Source: Laguncularia racemosa
Lineage: Eukaryota; Streptophyta; Magnoliopsida; Myrtales; Combretaceae
DNA: 64,000 nt
Direction of reading: 5' to 3'
Assembly: GCA_037954665.1 (NCBI GenBank)
Contig: JBBMOL010000440.1
Coordinates: 62,001-126,000 of the forward strand
In this document: positions 20,463 to 33,050 of the stretch, one piece after another
How positions within the stretch are numbered: the stretch's first letter is position 1
Layout: every line of letters begins with the position of its first letter
Notes under the pieces: generated by a model
Told to the model about the DNA's origin: nothing
Database searches by the model: none
What the model saw: only the letters and a program-made list of their open reading frames with translations
Position numbers and translations under genes: made by a program

Positions 20463-23433
20463 TGTGTGTATTGAGTTTAATACACATTTTGTTAATTTAT
20501 TAGTAGGTACTTAGACTGCTGATATTATTATTACAATCACTATGGAATTTTTATTGTAGGTCCCACATTCTAAATTAATGTAATGGTATTTTTTATGAAT
20601 TTAAGTAGTTGTCTTCTTAATCATTGACTACATTAAATAGTGATTCTAACTAGACTAACTTTAAGTAATAGTCCCTTTACAACGCTATAGCATAAAACAC
20701 TAAATTAACATGGTAGTTATTATTTGATTTTCCTGCCTTGTATTGTAGACTACTAAAATAGGGATACCCAAGGGGTATAGCATCTCTACTTTTAAACCTC
20801 GATGTTGCTCTCTTGGATGCTAATGTTACTTCTTCTTTTTTTCTATAGCCTTAATGTGTGCTCTTGAGCTCACCATGGTAACTTTATCTAAAACCTAGGT
20901 GTGGTGTTCATGAGGTTGCCAAAGGTAATTATATCAAAATTGATTACATCAAGGCAATGTTGTTAGATCATTCCTTAATTAAGGCAAATTGTGGCATTAT
21001 TGATTGATTAATCCATGGTGTATATCCTAGTAACTAGATCACCTGTTTATTCCATGTGGCATTATTGATTGATTGATTGATGGTGGGTGTCCCAATGTGG
21101 GAGTTGCCTTAATTGACATTTGTGACATTTCTTTCTTGGCATTGAGTAAGCATTAAGTTTGTTTAGGGGACCATTACCCTCAAATAGTCCCTTAGGTAAG
21201 GTGCTATGTGTTGGTAAGTATCGAGGTCAATCTAAGTGTAAGATAATCTAAATATAACACCTTCCACAGTTTTGGAGTCCCATAGATATGTTACTTGCAT
21301 TCATTGCATGTGCATTCATTTCATGTGTAGACAGACATCATGTTGTGCAAGTTATGCTTTGATAAGTTGCTTAAATGGTAGTGGTGAGGGTCAAACTTGT
21401 TGAACCATGGTTTGGCTTGTCCCTCATTGGTTTGTCTTATAGGTTACTATACAGCGAGCAATAGGCTAGCATCAGAGTGATAAGTGTTTCAACTCAAATC
21501 TTGAAGGATAGGTGTAAAAATAGAGTATATTAGAATTTCAATTAGATTGGTAGATAGAGTGTTAAGATTTGTATTTTTTTTTTTAAAACACATGTCTATT
21601 CAAAAACTCATTTCAATCCTTTATTTTTTACGGTTTTTAACTATTGATTCCATAATTTGCTAAGGGATACCAATTCTCAAGTTGTGCGTGCACACATGAT
21701 ATGATGACTTTTAGCCATTTCCATTGAACCCCATTTATTTGAACTTATTTATTATTAGAGTTCGTGCAAATGATAATGAAAAAAAATTATAAATACAAAT
21801 ACATACAAAAAATTATTATATTGCATCGAGACAACGATGATGACTAATTTAAAAATGACATGCTAAACATGAATAGTAAAGTCCCAAAATTTATATAACA
21901 AAATAGCTTACATAAACTACAAATTTTATGTATCCCGAAAAACTTAATTATGTTATGTGCTTAATATATCATCATAAAGTTGGAACCCGATGTGCTTCTT
22001 AAGCCTTGGGAGAAGGAGAAAGAGTGGCAGTTCTTGTAGCACAAATTTTCCACACATGATTGTTCCTATGAACAATAAGGGTTGCATTGCCGAGCTTGAA
22101 GCAATTCGATGAATGAGCACATCATTGCATGATTCCCCTACATGCATGAGTTCATGGCAACAAGTAGAGGTAGGATCTCCAAAACCTGCCCAAAAAATGC
22201 TTTTTGAAGAGTTCAACCCCACATTGTCTAGACATGTGCTTAATACAATTATGTAAGATACGATGTAAGTGTGGGCTACCTTGAAAAGGGTAGCACAATA
22301 GGCTTAAATGCATAACTACTATCACCATAGTCTTTAAGGATGTGTTGAGTACATGAAAACCATTGTGATAACATTGGCTACAAGCAAAAGGATCATCACA
22401 ACACTTGGATGTTGACAAGAAGATGGTTTTCATGTATATTTATACTGACAAGTTAACAAGAAAGTAATTCATGTTCATTTGCATTAAATGATGTAAGTTT
22501 CATGGTTGGCTTATTAAACATCTTAAGTTTCAAATGGTTACTAAAATATCATTTTCCAACAACAATAAATTCCTTCAACATATTTTATGCCAAAGTTAAG
22601 AGGTTATCTATGAGAAAGTTTGTAAAAGTAGCCCCTTTTCCCTTCCTTTTAATCAAGTTTTTTTTTTGTTCTATTTTTTTTTTTGCTCATTTATCTTAAT
22701 TATATTAGCCATTTCTAAAAATAAAATAGAAAATATTTACGTGAATGTGCCTCAATAGTTTTACGTAACTTCTTTAACATTTAACAACAATCATCGAGTC
22801 ACAATATCTAATGTTTACATTGTAAGACTGTAGAAGCCACATAGTGGAATAAACCGAAAATAATAAAGTAGCTTAGGTTGGGGAAAGAAATGCTCATGTT
22901 GGGATGATAATGGTATTATTTTTCTCCATGATGTACGCTTGTGCATTGCCATATTTCATTCTTTATTTAATATCTTGCCTTGCTTTTCTATGTTTTCTAA
23001 TATATATGCACCCACATTAAAATGCAAGACACTAATTTTGTTATATCACTATTCAAAAATATTAGATTTCACCAATATATTCTTTCAATTCCAAAGTATA
23101 CATCTAATCTCATAGACAATTGATGGGTGATTTTGATAAACCAATAAATTTTCTTCAATTTAGCACTTTTTACTTTCCTATACATCACGTTATTTGCTTC
23201 AAATAAGGAGACTAAATTTAGTCAGTTTCAAGGTCTTTAAATTTGAAAGGTTTCTATCTATTAAGGTAGTTTCAATACAGTGTACTTGATCTCTTTCAAT
23301 TTAGCACACAACTTGCAAGTGTATGTCCGCTTAGAACATTTAGTACTTTTTCTTGAGTATATTATGATAGTCAAACTATTGTTGTACCACTCCACACTTC
23401 GTAAGCATTAGTGGATGTTGTAACCATATTGCA
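20463..23433. other. Unassigned AT-rich region
   Basis: About 3 kb with no recognisable retrotransposon protein, LTR pair or RNA gene. Minus-strand frames at 21953-22222 and 22152-22433 (89 and 93 codons, Cys/His/Leu-rich, overlapping) match nothing I recognise. A direct repeat GTGGCATTATTGATTGATT occurs at 20991 and 21056. Poly-T runs lie near 22660-22683. It may begin with leftover leader of the F-type element and then be older genomic DNA. The DNA right of the solo LTR (24475-24633) is similarly blank. Confidence 0.5.
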
Positions 23434-24469
23434 TGATGTGCTTAAAACCAAGGTTAAGCACATGCAAATGAATTAAAGGAACAACTTCAATTCTCAATTA
23501 AAAACCGGTTCAATAGGATCATGAATTGCGTGAACCCTAATGGAGATTTAATGAAATCCGAATGCTCAAAGTTGCAATTAACAATCCAACAATGATAATC
23601 TTCTCCAATATAACAAAAATCACATGAATTCCACTTGAATTACAAAAACGAACAATAAGATCCCATTCTGTGATTCACTTTCCCAACAAAATGACCCACG
23701 GTTCCAAGAAGATGCTAAATTGAAGGTTAAAACTAAGGCTAAAACCAATCAATTAAGCAACAAGAATTTGATTACAAATGCAATCAAATTCGGTCAATAA
23801 ACAACCAATTCAACCCTAGATATTACTCACTAGAGAGAAAAGGAAATTGCAACAAAGTAAATTTGATATTACTCACAAATTAACCTTGAAGCCACTCGCC
23901 ACAACCTTAAATTAGGATTTGAAATTGATAAGAGAAATTGAATTAGGAATAAGCCCTAACCCTCTCACATAAAAGTGAAGTTCTATTATGAAAAATGGCC
24001 TCCTCAAACCCTTTTTAAGCAAGTATTTATACTTGCTCCCTTTAGGGTTAGAAAATGCACAAAATTACAACTATGCCACTTTTAAGGTGGCCGGTCCTAA
24101 AAGACAATTACAATCAAATGAAAGTGTCCCAAAAGAAAGATTACAACATAAATAGTCCAAATAAATAATTATAAATAAAAATAGTCTTCATCATGCTAGC
24201 TCTTCCATAGGATTCGTTGGCCCAACTCATCGCCGGTTTAGGTCGATCCATGGATAACCCACAAGCTGAGTCTGAGTGAGTTTGTCCATCGCCTTGTAAA
24301 GCATGATAAGTATTCCTGTTGGAATATAAAATACATGAATAAGATAAAAGAGGTTAGTAAACAAATAATTCCAGGGTCGATTTGCTCAAAATGGGCCCTC
24401 ATCGCTAAGATTCAAAATCCTTTAGTTCTTGCCCTAATGATAGGTCTTGTTGGATTTTGATTCCTATCA
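23434..24469 (-). repeat. Solo LTR, F/B-related, reversed (B3), TSD TTGCA
   Basis: 1036 bp. Reversed, it begins TGATAGGAATCAAAATCC and ends GGTTTTAAGCACATCA. TTGCA flanks it at 23429-23433 and 24470-24474. It is the closest relative of the solo LTR at 2226-3267, including the TATA inverted repeat (24019-24036) and the encoded pol tail. Confidence 0.95.
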
Positions 24470-24866
24470 TTGCAAATACAAAGAAGATGGAAAATATTTA
24501 AGTAGATAAATTACATATGGGATTGGGTTAGAAATTTACTTTTTTCCTTGTGGGATATTTGACACTTTTCAAGTAGAGTAGATACATGATTTTATAAAAC
24601 ATCCCAAAATAACTTTTTCGTACCTTAGACGCCTGATAGAGCCATTTTATACTTAATCTTTATAGTATAAATTGTGTTAATTCATTATTGATTTTATAGA
24701 AATCATAAGGAAATGGTACTTAATACTATTATGGTGATAAATCAGGTTAAATGGAGTCAAGGATGCTAATTCAAGTAAATTAGAGAAGTCATCTACAACT
24801 TGGATCAAGACAAGGAGTTACACCACTGGAGGAAAGCACATGAGCAAGTATCTGTCCAGAAGGAGG

Positions 24867-25228
24867 CATGGTTTGAGATCTGGCCATGTGGTAAACCATG
24901 CTACACACTGCAGGAGAAAGAGAGACACGGCTTAGGGCACGGCCGTGGGAGAAACCGTGCTTGGAGCCGTGGTGGAAGCTAGACGTGCCAAGGAGAAGAA
25001 ATTGTGGAACTTTGACAGAGGATGGCACGGCCTAGGATCTAGCCGTGGTGTAGACCGTGGTACACACTGGACAAGGATGAAGAGCTTGTAGATCATGCAT
25101 AGAGGAAGGCACGGTTAAAAATCTAGCCGTAGGTGGAGCCGTGGTACACACTGGACACAGAAGATGATACGTGAATTATGCACAGAGGAAGGCATGGCTT
25201 GACCCACGGCCGTGTGGTAGGGCGTGCC
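24867..25228 (+). repeat. Palindrome array in E 5' LTR
   Basis: Repeated CACGGC...GCCGTG half-sites and full CACGGCCGTG palindromes in four or five blocks, each followed by a GTACACACTGGACA-like phrase. The 3' LTR copy (33293-33667) has one extra 12-bp unit (GTGGCAGCCGTG) near 33380. It lies about 95 bp upstream of the TATA box. Confidence 0.85.
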
Positions 25229-25323
25229 AGGCAGACGAAGATTCACTTCTCGAAATCTACTTGGAAAAGGAAAGATATTTTCGTATCGTGTTAGCAAAAG
25301 ATCACATGCCATCCCTCTAACAA

Positions 25324-25330
25324 TATAAAG
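25324..25330 (+). promoter_or_regulatory. E LTR TATA box
   Basis: TATAAAG in CTAACAATATAAAGAGAACC. The 3' LTR copy is at 33764-33770. It lies downstream of the palindrome array, as in A and D. Confidence 0.6.
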
Positions 25331-26283
25331 AGAACCAACCCTAGAGGGTGAGGGCAACTTTTAATCTTTAATCTTGAATCTTTGGATCTTGAAGAACCTT
25401 GGATCATCTTGGAGGTAGAGCAGGCAACCGGGTTTATCATGTTTCTACTTTTTATTTTCGTTTTGTTGATGAACATGAGTAGCTAAGCTACTTTTCTAGC
25501 CAAAGGGTCATAGATGTTTAATTCTCCACGAATTGTGAGGTCTAATTGACTTGTATTTAATCTATTCGTTGTTTTCGGATATTCATATATCTTCTGATCA
25601 TTCTGTCATTATTATCTTTGTTGATTGGTATGAATAGAGCTCTTCTACTCGATTAGCAAGTTAATATATTGTCAACTAGCACGTCAAATATGTAATTGTT
25701 TGATTGTTCTAGTCTCAGTGACACAATAACATGTTTGGTTATAAAATAGATGATCGAATTCATGTTATGGAGGTGTATGATCATATTTAAATAGGTTATC
25801 TTATAATCTACTGGCATGAATTGGTGGTCTCTCTAGTTTTTAATGCTATTGGTAGATTAAATCCTAAGTGCTTGTCTGGGGTTGCCTAATCGATAAGAGA
25901 AATAATCAAAGAGCTTCTTTTGGTTATCGAGGAAGTACGGAGAGATAGATTGTTAGAGCTTGTTAATAACCATAACCAATTTATCTAGAAATAAGAATAG
26001 AAAACATTTGCATCGATGATCAATTCCTTGAATTAAACTATCTTGATTCCTTTGGCTAGGCTTTTATCAATATACGATTCTATTATCTTGCTTCGACTTT
26101 ATTTTGATTCATAAACAAACCCCCCCCCCCCCCCCCCTCGTTTTCTTTTCATCTTTATGCCCTTTGAATAGAAATATCTTTAACCAATCCCTGTGGATTC
26201 GACCCTACTCACCACTATATGCAAATCATATAATTGTCTAGGAGTAGGTTTTATTTTTGTTGGATTCGACACCCATCAAATTG

Positions 26284-26301
26284 TGGCGCCGTTGCCGGGG
26301 A
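26284..26301 (+). other. E primer-binding site (tRNA-Asp)
   Basis: TGGCGCCGTTGCCGGGGA, five bases past the LTR. It is complementary to the 3' end of plant tRNA-Asp(GTC), the primer typical of Athila/Calypso elements. Confidence 0.92.
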
Positions 26302-26329
26302 TTGGTGTCAAATTTATTTCTATTCTTGT

Positions 26330-27824
26330 ATGACTTGTTCTTCTCAGACAGGTGAACTAACTTATAATCCGGAGATTGAGAAGACTCTGAGGAGGCTGCG
26401 ACAAGAAGCTAGATCATCCACTAGACTGAACTTAGCATCGGATTTGTCTGATTCATCCATTGATTCTGAAAAGAAGACGAGATGGCAAATCCCGAGAGAA
26501 CATTGCGAGAGTTGGCTGCGCCGGATGTGAATCAACAACCACTTTGTATTCACTACCCCGAATTAGCCATGGAATTTGAGTTAAAATCTGGGTTGATACA
26601 TCTGCTACCCACCTTTCATGGTCTTGAGAATGAAGATCCTCATAAACATTTGAAAGAGTTTCATATAGTGTGTTCTAGTATGAGGCCGCAAGGAATAACC
26701 GACGATCAAATCAAGCTACGCGCTTTTCCATTTTCTTTAAGTACTAAAGCTAAAGATTGGTTGTTTTATTTGCCTCCAGGTTCTATAACCACATGGACTG
26801 ATATGGTGAGACTCTTCTTGGATAAATTCTTCCCCGCTTCCAGAGCCGCTGGTATAAGAAGAGAAATTTGTGGTATCAAACAGAGGGACACCGAGACTCT
26901 TCATGAGTATTGGGAGAGGTTCAAGCAACTGTGTGCAAGCTGCCCACAACATGGGATATCTGAACAACTCCTCATCCAATATTTTTATGAAGGCTTACTT
27001 CCGATGGAGAGGAAGATGATGGTTGCTGCAAGCAGAGGCGCCATAGTAAACAAAACCCCTGGTCAAGCTAGGGAATTGATCTCCATTATGGCTGCCAATT
27101 CGCAACAATTTGGGTATAGGCATGATACATCTTCAAGGAAGGTAAATGAGGTAAGTGTTTCTAACCTTGAACATCAAATTTCTAACCTAACCTCCCTTGT
27201 GCAGCAGCTAGCTCTTGGAAATACCCAGCAGGTGAAAGCTTGTGGAATTTGTGCTGCTCCTAATCATCCGATCGACATGTGCCCCACATTGCAAGATGAT
27301 AACCATGAACACGCCAATGCTGTAGGCGGATTTCCAGGACAACCGCAGAGGAAGTATGATCCCTATTCAAATACTTACAATCCTGGATGGAGGGATCACC
27401 CTAACTTCAGATATGGAAATAAACCACAAAACTTCCAACAATTCCAACCTAAGCCATCAAACCAAGTATCACAGGCTCTTTCCACTTCAGGTATGTCCTT
27501 TGAGGAAATTGTTAAATCACTTGCCGTTAATACAAAACAATTTCAGGACGAGACAAAGCAGAGCATCCACAACTTGGAAAATTAGGTAAGTCAACTTGCT
27601 TCTTCTATAAATAGGTTGGAAACTCAAGGTAAGTTACCTTCTCAAACCGTCACAAATCCAAAGCAAAGTGCTAATGCAATTACCTTGAGAAGTGGAACGA
27701 AATTGCAGGGATCAAATGAGAAGGGACACCGAACTAATCCTGAGGAAGAGACTGAGAAAGAAACTGCAACTCCACGCCAGTAGAACAATCAGATCAAAGG
27801 ACCCTCATTGAACCACCAAAGGTC
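26330..27824 (+). pseudogene. E gag
   Basis: Start at ATG 26330 (MTCSSQTGELTYNPEIEKTL); a frameshift at about 26475 enters the main frame at MANPERTLRELAAPD (26482). Gag core: HKHLKEFHIVCSSM, FPFSLSTKAKDWLFYLP, LFLDKFFPAS, YWERFKQLCASCPQHGI. A CCHC zinc knuckle CGICAAPNHPIDMC is at about 27241-27282. NPGWRDHPNF is typical of Athila gag. In-frame stops TAG at 27583 and 27781 sit where Gln is expected. The C-part has a coiled-coil look (SIHNLEN...SQLASSINRLETQ). Confidence 0.92.
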
Positions 27825-28832
27825 ATGACAACAGCACCTCCTTTCCCTTCCAGACTAGCAAAATCCAAGAATGAAGTTGAAGAAAAAGAGATTCTTGATA
27901 CTTTTCGTAAAGTTGAGGTAAACATTCCTTTGCTGGATGCAATTAAGCAAGTACCTCGTTATGCTAAATTTCTTAAAGAATTGTGCACTAACAAAAGAAA
28001 GCTGAAAGGTAATGAAAAGATTAGTGTAGGTGAGAATGTTTCAGCTATTCTTCAGAAGAAGCTTCCTCCTAAATGTAAGGATCCAGGTATGTTTACTATT
28101 CCTTGCAAAATAGGTAATCTTGGAATTACTAAAGCTATGTGTGATTTAGGAGCTTCAATCAATGTTATGCCTCTGTCTGTTTATCAATGTTTAAATGTTG
28201 CCCCCCTGAAGGAAACAGGTGTTATTGTTCAACTTGCTGATAGGTCCAATGTTTATCCTGAGGGAGTTCTAGAAGATGTTTTAGTACAAGTTAATGGTTT
28301 GGTTTTCCCCGCAGATTTTTACGTGCTTGACATGGAGAATGATGATTCTCGTAATACATCAATGATATTATTAGGGAGACCATTTCTTAAGACATCTAGA
28401 ACAAAAATCGATGTACATGATGGTGACCTCACTATAGAATTCGATGGTGAAGTGATTAAATTTAACATTTATGATGCCATGAAATATCCTAGTGATATCT
28501 CTCCTGTTTTTGTTGTGGATGTTATTGACCCATTAACACAAGCTACATTTGATTTGATAGACGATGATGAGTTGAAAGTTGTACTTAATAGGAGTCTTAC
28601 TATTCATGCATTGAAAACTCTTAAGGAGAAGCTTGTAATATCCTTTGATTTGCAGGACAAGATTTGGGAGTTGGACTCATTAAAACCTATTAGGTATGAT
28701 GTGTCCTACATTCATTTACCCCCTTCTAACACAAAACTTCTTCCTTCTATTGTGTAGGCACCAAAGCTAGAATTAAAACCCCTACCCGAACATCTAAAGT
28801 ATATTTTCTTAGGAGAAAAGGAGACTCTTGCT
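27825..28832 (+). pseudogene. E protease region
   Basis: PPFPSRLAKSK, then KEILDTFRKVEVNIPLLDAI and VPRYAKFLKELC. The protease core is MCDLGASINVMP, with Asp at 28143-28145; DLG in place of DSG is normal for Athila. ILLGRPFLKTSRTKIDV closes the fold. TAG at 28755-28757 interrupts it before APKLELKPLP. The frame is shifted by one relative to gag. Confidence 0.92.
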
Positions 28833-29834
28833 GTGATTGTCTCCAACAAGCTAAGTATTTTAGAAGAAGAAAAGTTGATTCGGGTGTTGAGAGAGTACAA
28901 AGAAGCCATTGGATGGTCCATAGCTGATATCAAAGGACTAAGCCCCTCCACCTGCATGCACAAGATTTTGATGGAAGATAATTGCAAACCTTCAAGGGAA
29001 GTTCAGCGTCGTTTGAATCCACCTATGATGGAAGTAGTTAAGAAAGAGATCTTGAAACTTCTTGATGCAGGTATGATCTATCCAATTTTCGACAGCAAGT
29101 AGGTAAGTCCAATCCAAGTTGTTCCAAAGAAAACGGGCTTAACTGTGATTGAAAACTCTGATGGTGAGTTAATTCCTACTTGGATTCAGAATGGATAGAG
29201 GGTTTGTGTTGATTACAAGAAGTTAAATGCGTCAACTCGGAAGGACCACTTCCTTCTTCCTTTTCTTGATCAGATGCTTGAACGTTTGGCTGGCCATTCT
29301 CACTATTGTTGTCTTGATGGTTATTCAGGTTTTCATCAAATTCCAATGGCACCGGAAGATCAAGAGAAGACTACTTTTACTTGTACATTCGGTACTTTTG
29401 CATATCGAAGGATGCCTTTTAGGCTCTGCAATGCTCCAGCCACATTCCAAAGATGTATGGTTAGTATATTTTCAGATTATGTGGAGAATATTATAGAGGT
29501 TTTCATGGATGACTTCATCGTCTATGGTAATTCTTTTGATTCATGTTTGACTAACCTTACAAAAGTGCTTCAAAGATGTATAGATAAGAATTTAGTGTTG
29601 AATTATGAAAAATGTCACTTTATGGTTGAACAGAGTCTCATTCTAGGCCATATTGTATCTTCTAAGGGGCTTGAAGTCGATAAAGCTAAGGTAGAATTGA
29701 TTAAATCTTTACCTTACCCTGTGAGTGTACGGGAAATTCGGTCTTTTTTGGGAGTGCAGGATTCTATTGACGCTTCATCAAGGATTTCTCCAAGATTACT
29801 CAACCCCTATGTCGATTGCTACAAAAAGAAGTGA
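28833..29834 (+). pseudogene. E reverse transcriptase
   Basis: Starts LREYKEAIGWSIADIKGLSP. AGMIYPIFDS is followed by TAG at 29100 (Trp expected); a second Trp-to-TAG is at 29196 (GWRVC motif). Palm and active site: FLLPFLDQMLERL, CLDGYSGFHQI and FMDD (29502-29513), intact. LGHIVSSKGLEVDKAKVE and EIRSFLG end the domain. One base is lost at about 29753, shifting the frame into RNase H. Confidence 0.93.
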
Positions 29835-30511
29835 CATTTGAGTTCGGTGAGGCCTGCAAGAACGCTTTTGACACATTGAGGGATAAGTTAACTTCTGCTC
29901 CAATCATCCGACCACCCGACTGGACCCTTCCCTTTGAAATCATGTGTGATGCGAGCAATTATGCAGTTGGAGCAGTTCTTGGCCAAAGAGTTGGGAGAGC
30001 TTCTCATGTCATTTATTATGCTTCCAGAACATTGGATAATGCTCAATGCAACTATTCCACAATGGAAAAAGAACTCTTGGCTGTTGTTTTTGCATTAGAA
30101 AAATTCAGATCATATTTACTTGGTACTAAGGTAATTGTTTACTCTGATCATGCAGCTCTCAAATACCTGCTTGCGAAGAAGGAGGCGAAACCAAGACTTA
30201 TTCGATGGATACTCTTATTACAAGAGTTTGATCTGGAGATACGTGATAGGAAAGGCTCGGAAAACTTAGTTGCCGACCACCTTAGTAGAATTCCTATTAG
30301 TGAAGGGTCCACACAAATACAAGACGATTTTCCAGATGAGTATCTCTTTTCTATTCAAAAGACAATTCCGTGGTATGCTGATATTGTCAATTATTTGGTT
30401 ACTAACACATTACCAAGTGATTTGTCTAAGGCTCAAAAAGATAAAATTAAAAGTGATGCTAAGTATTATGTATGGGATGATCCATATTTGTGGAAACATT
30501 GTGCTGATTAA
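29816..30511 (+). pseudogene. E RNase H
   Basis: Follows RT after the one-base shift: FEIMCDASNYAVGAVLGQ (first Asp), TMEKELLAVVFALEKFRSYL (Glu), VIVYSDHAALKYLLAKK (Asp) and NLVADHLSRI at the end. All three catalytic acids are present. TAA at 30509-30511 (Gln expected) separates it from the integrase. Confidence 0.93.
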
Positions 30512-31663
30512 ATCATTAGACGGTGTATTTCTCAAGACGATATTCCTTCTGTCTTGCAATTTTGTCACTCATATGCATGTGGTGGACATTTTGGCCCTAA
30601 GAGGACAGCTCAAAAGGTATTAGGATGTGGTTTGTTTTGGCCTACATTGTTTCGTGACTCTTTTATGTTTTGTAAGGCTTGTGAGCGATGTCAAAAGATT
30701 GGCAACTTAGGACGTAGAGACCAAATGCCACTTACCCCTATTCTTGCTTGCGAAATATTTGATATATGGGGTATTGACTTTATGGGTCCTTTTCCTCCTT
30801 TCGGTAATGTTTACATCTTTCTTGCTGTGGATTATGTTTCAAAATGGGTGGAAGCCAAAGCGACCCGAACTAATGATGCTAAAGTTGTTGTGGATTTTGC
30901 TAAATCTCATATTTTTGCTAGGTTCGGGACACCAAAGGCTCTTATCAGTGATCGTGGCACACACTTTTGTAATAGAATAGTGGAAACTCTACTAAAAAAA
31001 TACAGGGTCACTCATCGCACTTTCACCGCATACCACCCCCAAACCAATGGATTGGCAGAAGTCTCAAATCGAGAAATCAAGTCTATTCTGGAAAAAACCG
31101 TCAATCCAAGCAGGAAGGATTGGAGCACAAGACTTGAGGATGCATTATGGGTCTACCGGATAGCTTACAAGACCCCTATAGGTATGTCTCCTTACCGTTT
31201 AATATTTGGCAAACCATGTCATCTCCCTGTGGAGCTGGAACATAGGGCGTATTGGGCTGTAAAACAATGTAACATGCGAATGGATGAGGTGGATGAACAC
31301 AGAAAACTTCAACTACAAGAACTCGAAGAAATTTGAAGAGAAGTGTACGAGAGTACTAAAATCTACAAGGAAAAAACAAAAGATTTTCATGATCAAATGA
31401 TTTCCCGAAAGAATTTTTCTATAGGTCAAAAAGTATTACTTTACCATTCTCGATTGAAGTTGTTTCCTGGCAAACTACAATCACGGTGGATTGGTCCTTT
31501 TGTTATCACTGACATATTTTCACATGGTGCAATTGAGATCTCCAGCCTTGAAACTAGTAAGACCTTTAAAGTCAATGGTCATCGCTTGAAACTTTTCTAT
31601 GAAGGATTTCAAGTATGTAATATTGAAGAAACCAGTTTAACTCACCCCGAGTATTGTGATTGA
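30512..31663 (+). pseudogene. E integrase
   Basis: HHCC zinc finger CHSYACGGHFGP...FCKACERC. Catalytic core: Asp in WGIDFMGPF (30776-30778), Asp in ISDRGTHF (30950-30952) and Glu in LAEVSNRE (31058-31060), with 35 residues between the last two. TGA at 31334-31336 (Arg CGA expected) lies before the C-terminal part: FSIGQKVLLYHSRLKLFPGK, SRWIGPFVI, FKVNGHRLKLFYEG. The natural stop is at 31661. Confidence 0.93.
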
Positions 31664-33050
31664 TTATAGGAACATCTAGCCAAAGACGTTAAAGAAAGGC
31701 ACTTCATGGGAGGTAACCCATGTCAAAAAAAAAAAAAAAATTCCAATTTTTAGTTTTGTTTTGCTTTTGTTTTAGTTTAGTTTTGTTTTGATTTTCGTGT
31801 AGTTTTGAACTCTTTGGATCAGCTGCAGCAAGGATACACATAATCAGATGACACTTTCCAGAGCTTAAGGGGAGAACTCTAATACCAGGGAAGTACCAGT
31901 ATTTCCTTTCTCTTATCCTCTAATGTTCCTTGAGTTGTTAATTCCTCTTCAATTGTGCTGAATTAGAAACAGTGAGGACATTGTTCAAGCTAAGTGTGGG
32001 GGAGAGGATAATAAAATATAGAGAATAGAGAATTGATCTATACTTTGAATGTTTGTCCTTAAGCAATTTTAAGCAAAATGTTTTCAAAATTATCATGAAA
32101 TCTAGAGATTGTACTAAATGTTGTAATAAGCATCTACAAAATGTGAAATTGACTTGTTCAAATGTTTTACTCACCCACTGCTGTGATTAAAATACATGGT
32201 TAAAATTAAGTAGTGAAATCTTTAAGAAACAAATTTACCTTGTATTTAGCTTTAGAATTAGAAGTCTAAGAGTAAGTCGAGTCCCTAAGTGAAAAATAAA
32301 CAAGTTTACTTCTAGGTTATATTAGCTACTGTATACTCTTTGAAGTTGTTTGTAAAGCAATCATAACACTTAGTCAAAAAAAAAAAAAAAAAAAGAATCA
32401 AGCATAGCCATTACTCCAATGATTCAACTAATTGAGTTAAGAGTATTTAAACTTGAATGTTAAAGTGAGGAAGAGTCCGTAGGGGTATCTCAAAACCTGG
32501 TCACTTGAGTAATGAGCTCGGGATGTTGCCGACTCAATGAACTCACTATAACGATAAGGGCGAAAAAGGCAAAAGTTCATGAAAAGAAGCGGGCAAAAAA
32601 CCCGTCAAAATTGATGCTTGAACAAATCAAAAGAACATGAATGTAAACATTCATTGAATAAAACAAAGATGTATAAAAGGGAGAATATCTAGCAAAGAGC
32701 TTATACCATATGCTTTTACTTTATACTGCAAGGATTATATGCTTGATAATATCCAATGAAGTTTAATTGGGTGTTTTTCCTTAGTGGATTAAGTATTTAC
32801 TTTTGGAATAAAAATTCTTTTGCTAAACATGAGGATTAAATTTTGTTTTGTTTAGATTAGCTATTAAATTTTGTCCATGGTAATTTGATCACAGGAAACC
32901 AGTTTGGTTGAAGTAGTAGACATTAAAATTACAAGTCATGAATTACAAATGAATAGATGCTTGGAATGATGAAAAGAAAGTTTGTATAATCTATGATAGA
33001 TTTCTCAATTGATTTGATTCAATTGCTTGAGGACAAGCAAGAGTTTAAGT
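31664..33050 (+). other. E 3' untranslated region
   Basis: No ORF. Landmarks: an 18-bp hairpin CATGGGAGGTAACCCATG at 31705-31722; a PPT-like AAGTGTGGGGGAGAGG at 31992-32007; poly-A runs at about 31725-31741 and 32375-32393; an inverted repeat at 33023-33040 before the PPT. In D the corresponding interval holds an extra ORF. Confidence 0.75.
33023..33040 (+). other. E stem-loop upstream of PPT
   Basis: TTGCTTGAGGACAAGCAA, a perfect 7-bp stem with a 4-base loop. D has the same structure in the same place (47102-47119, reversed, one loop base in common order), although their LTRs are unrelated. Confidence 0.75.

Larger units (their letters stand above)
24634..26278 (+). repeat. E 5' LTR
   Basis: 1645 bp, TGATAGAGCC to ACCCATCA. 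It contains the palindrome array (24867-25228), a TATA box (25324-25330) and a run of 18 C (26120-26137) near its end. Confidence 0.95.

Noticed and set aside
21953..22433. Two overlapping minus-strand frames of 89 and 93 codons
   Set aside because: I considered a zinc-finger gene fragment (PLATZ-like), but the Cys/His spacing does not fit and the two frames overlap without a clear join.
26284..26301. Possible tRNA-Asp gene
   Set aside because: Only the 18 bases complementary to the tRNA 3' end are present; it is a primer-binding site.
31992..32007. True 3' PPT of E at this position
   Set aside because: No LTR follows; the functional PPT is at 33047-33061 next to the LTR.
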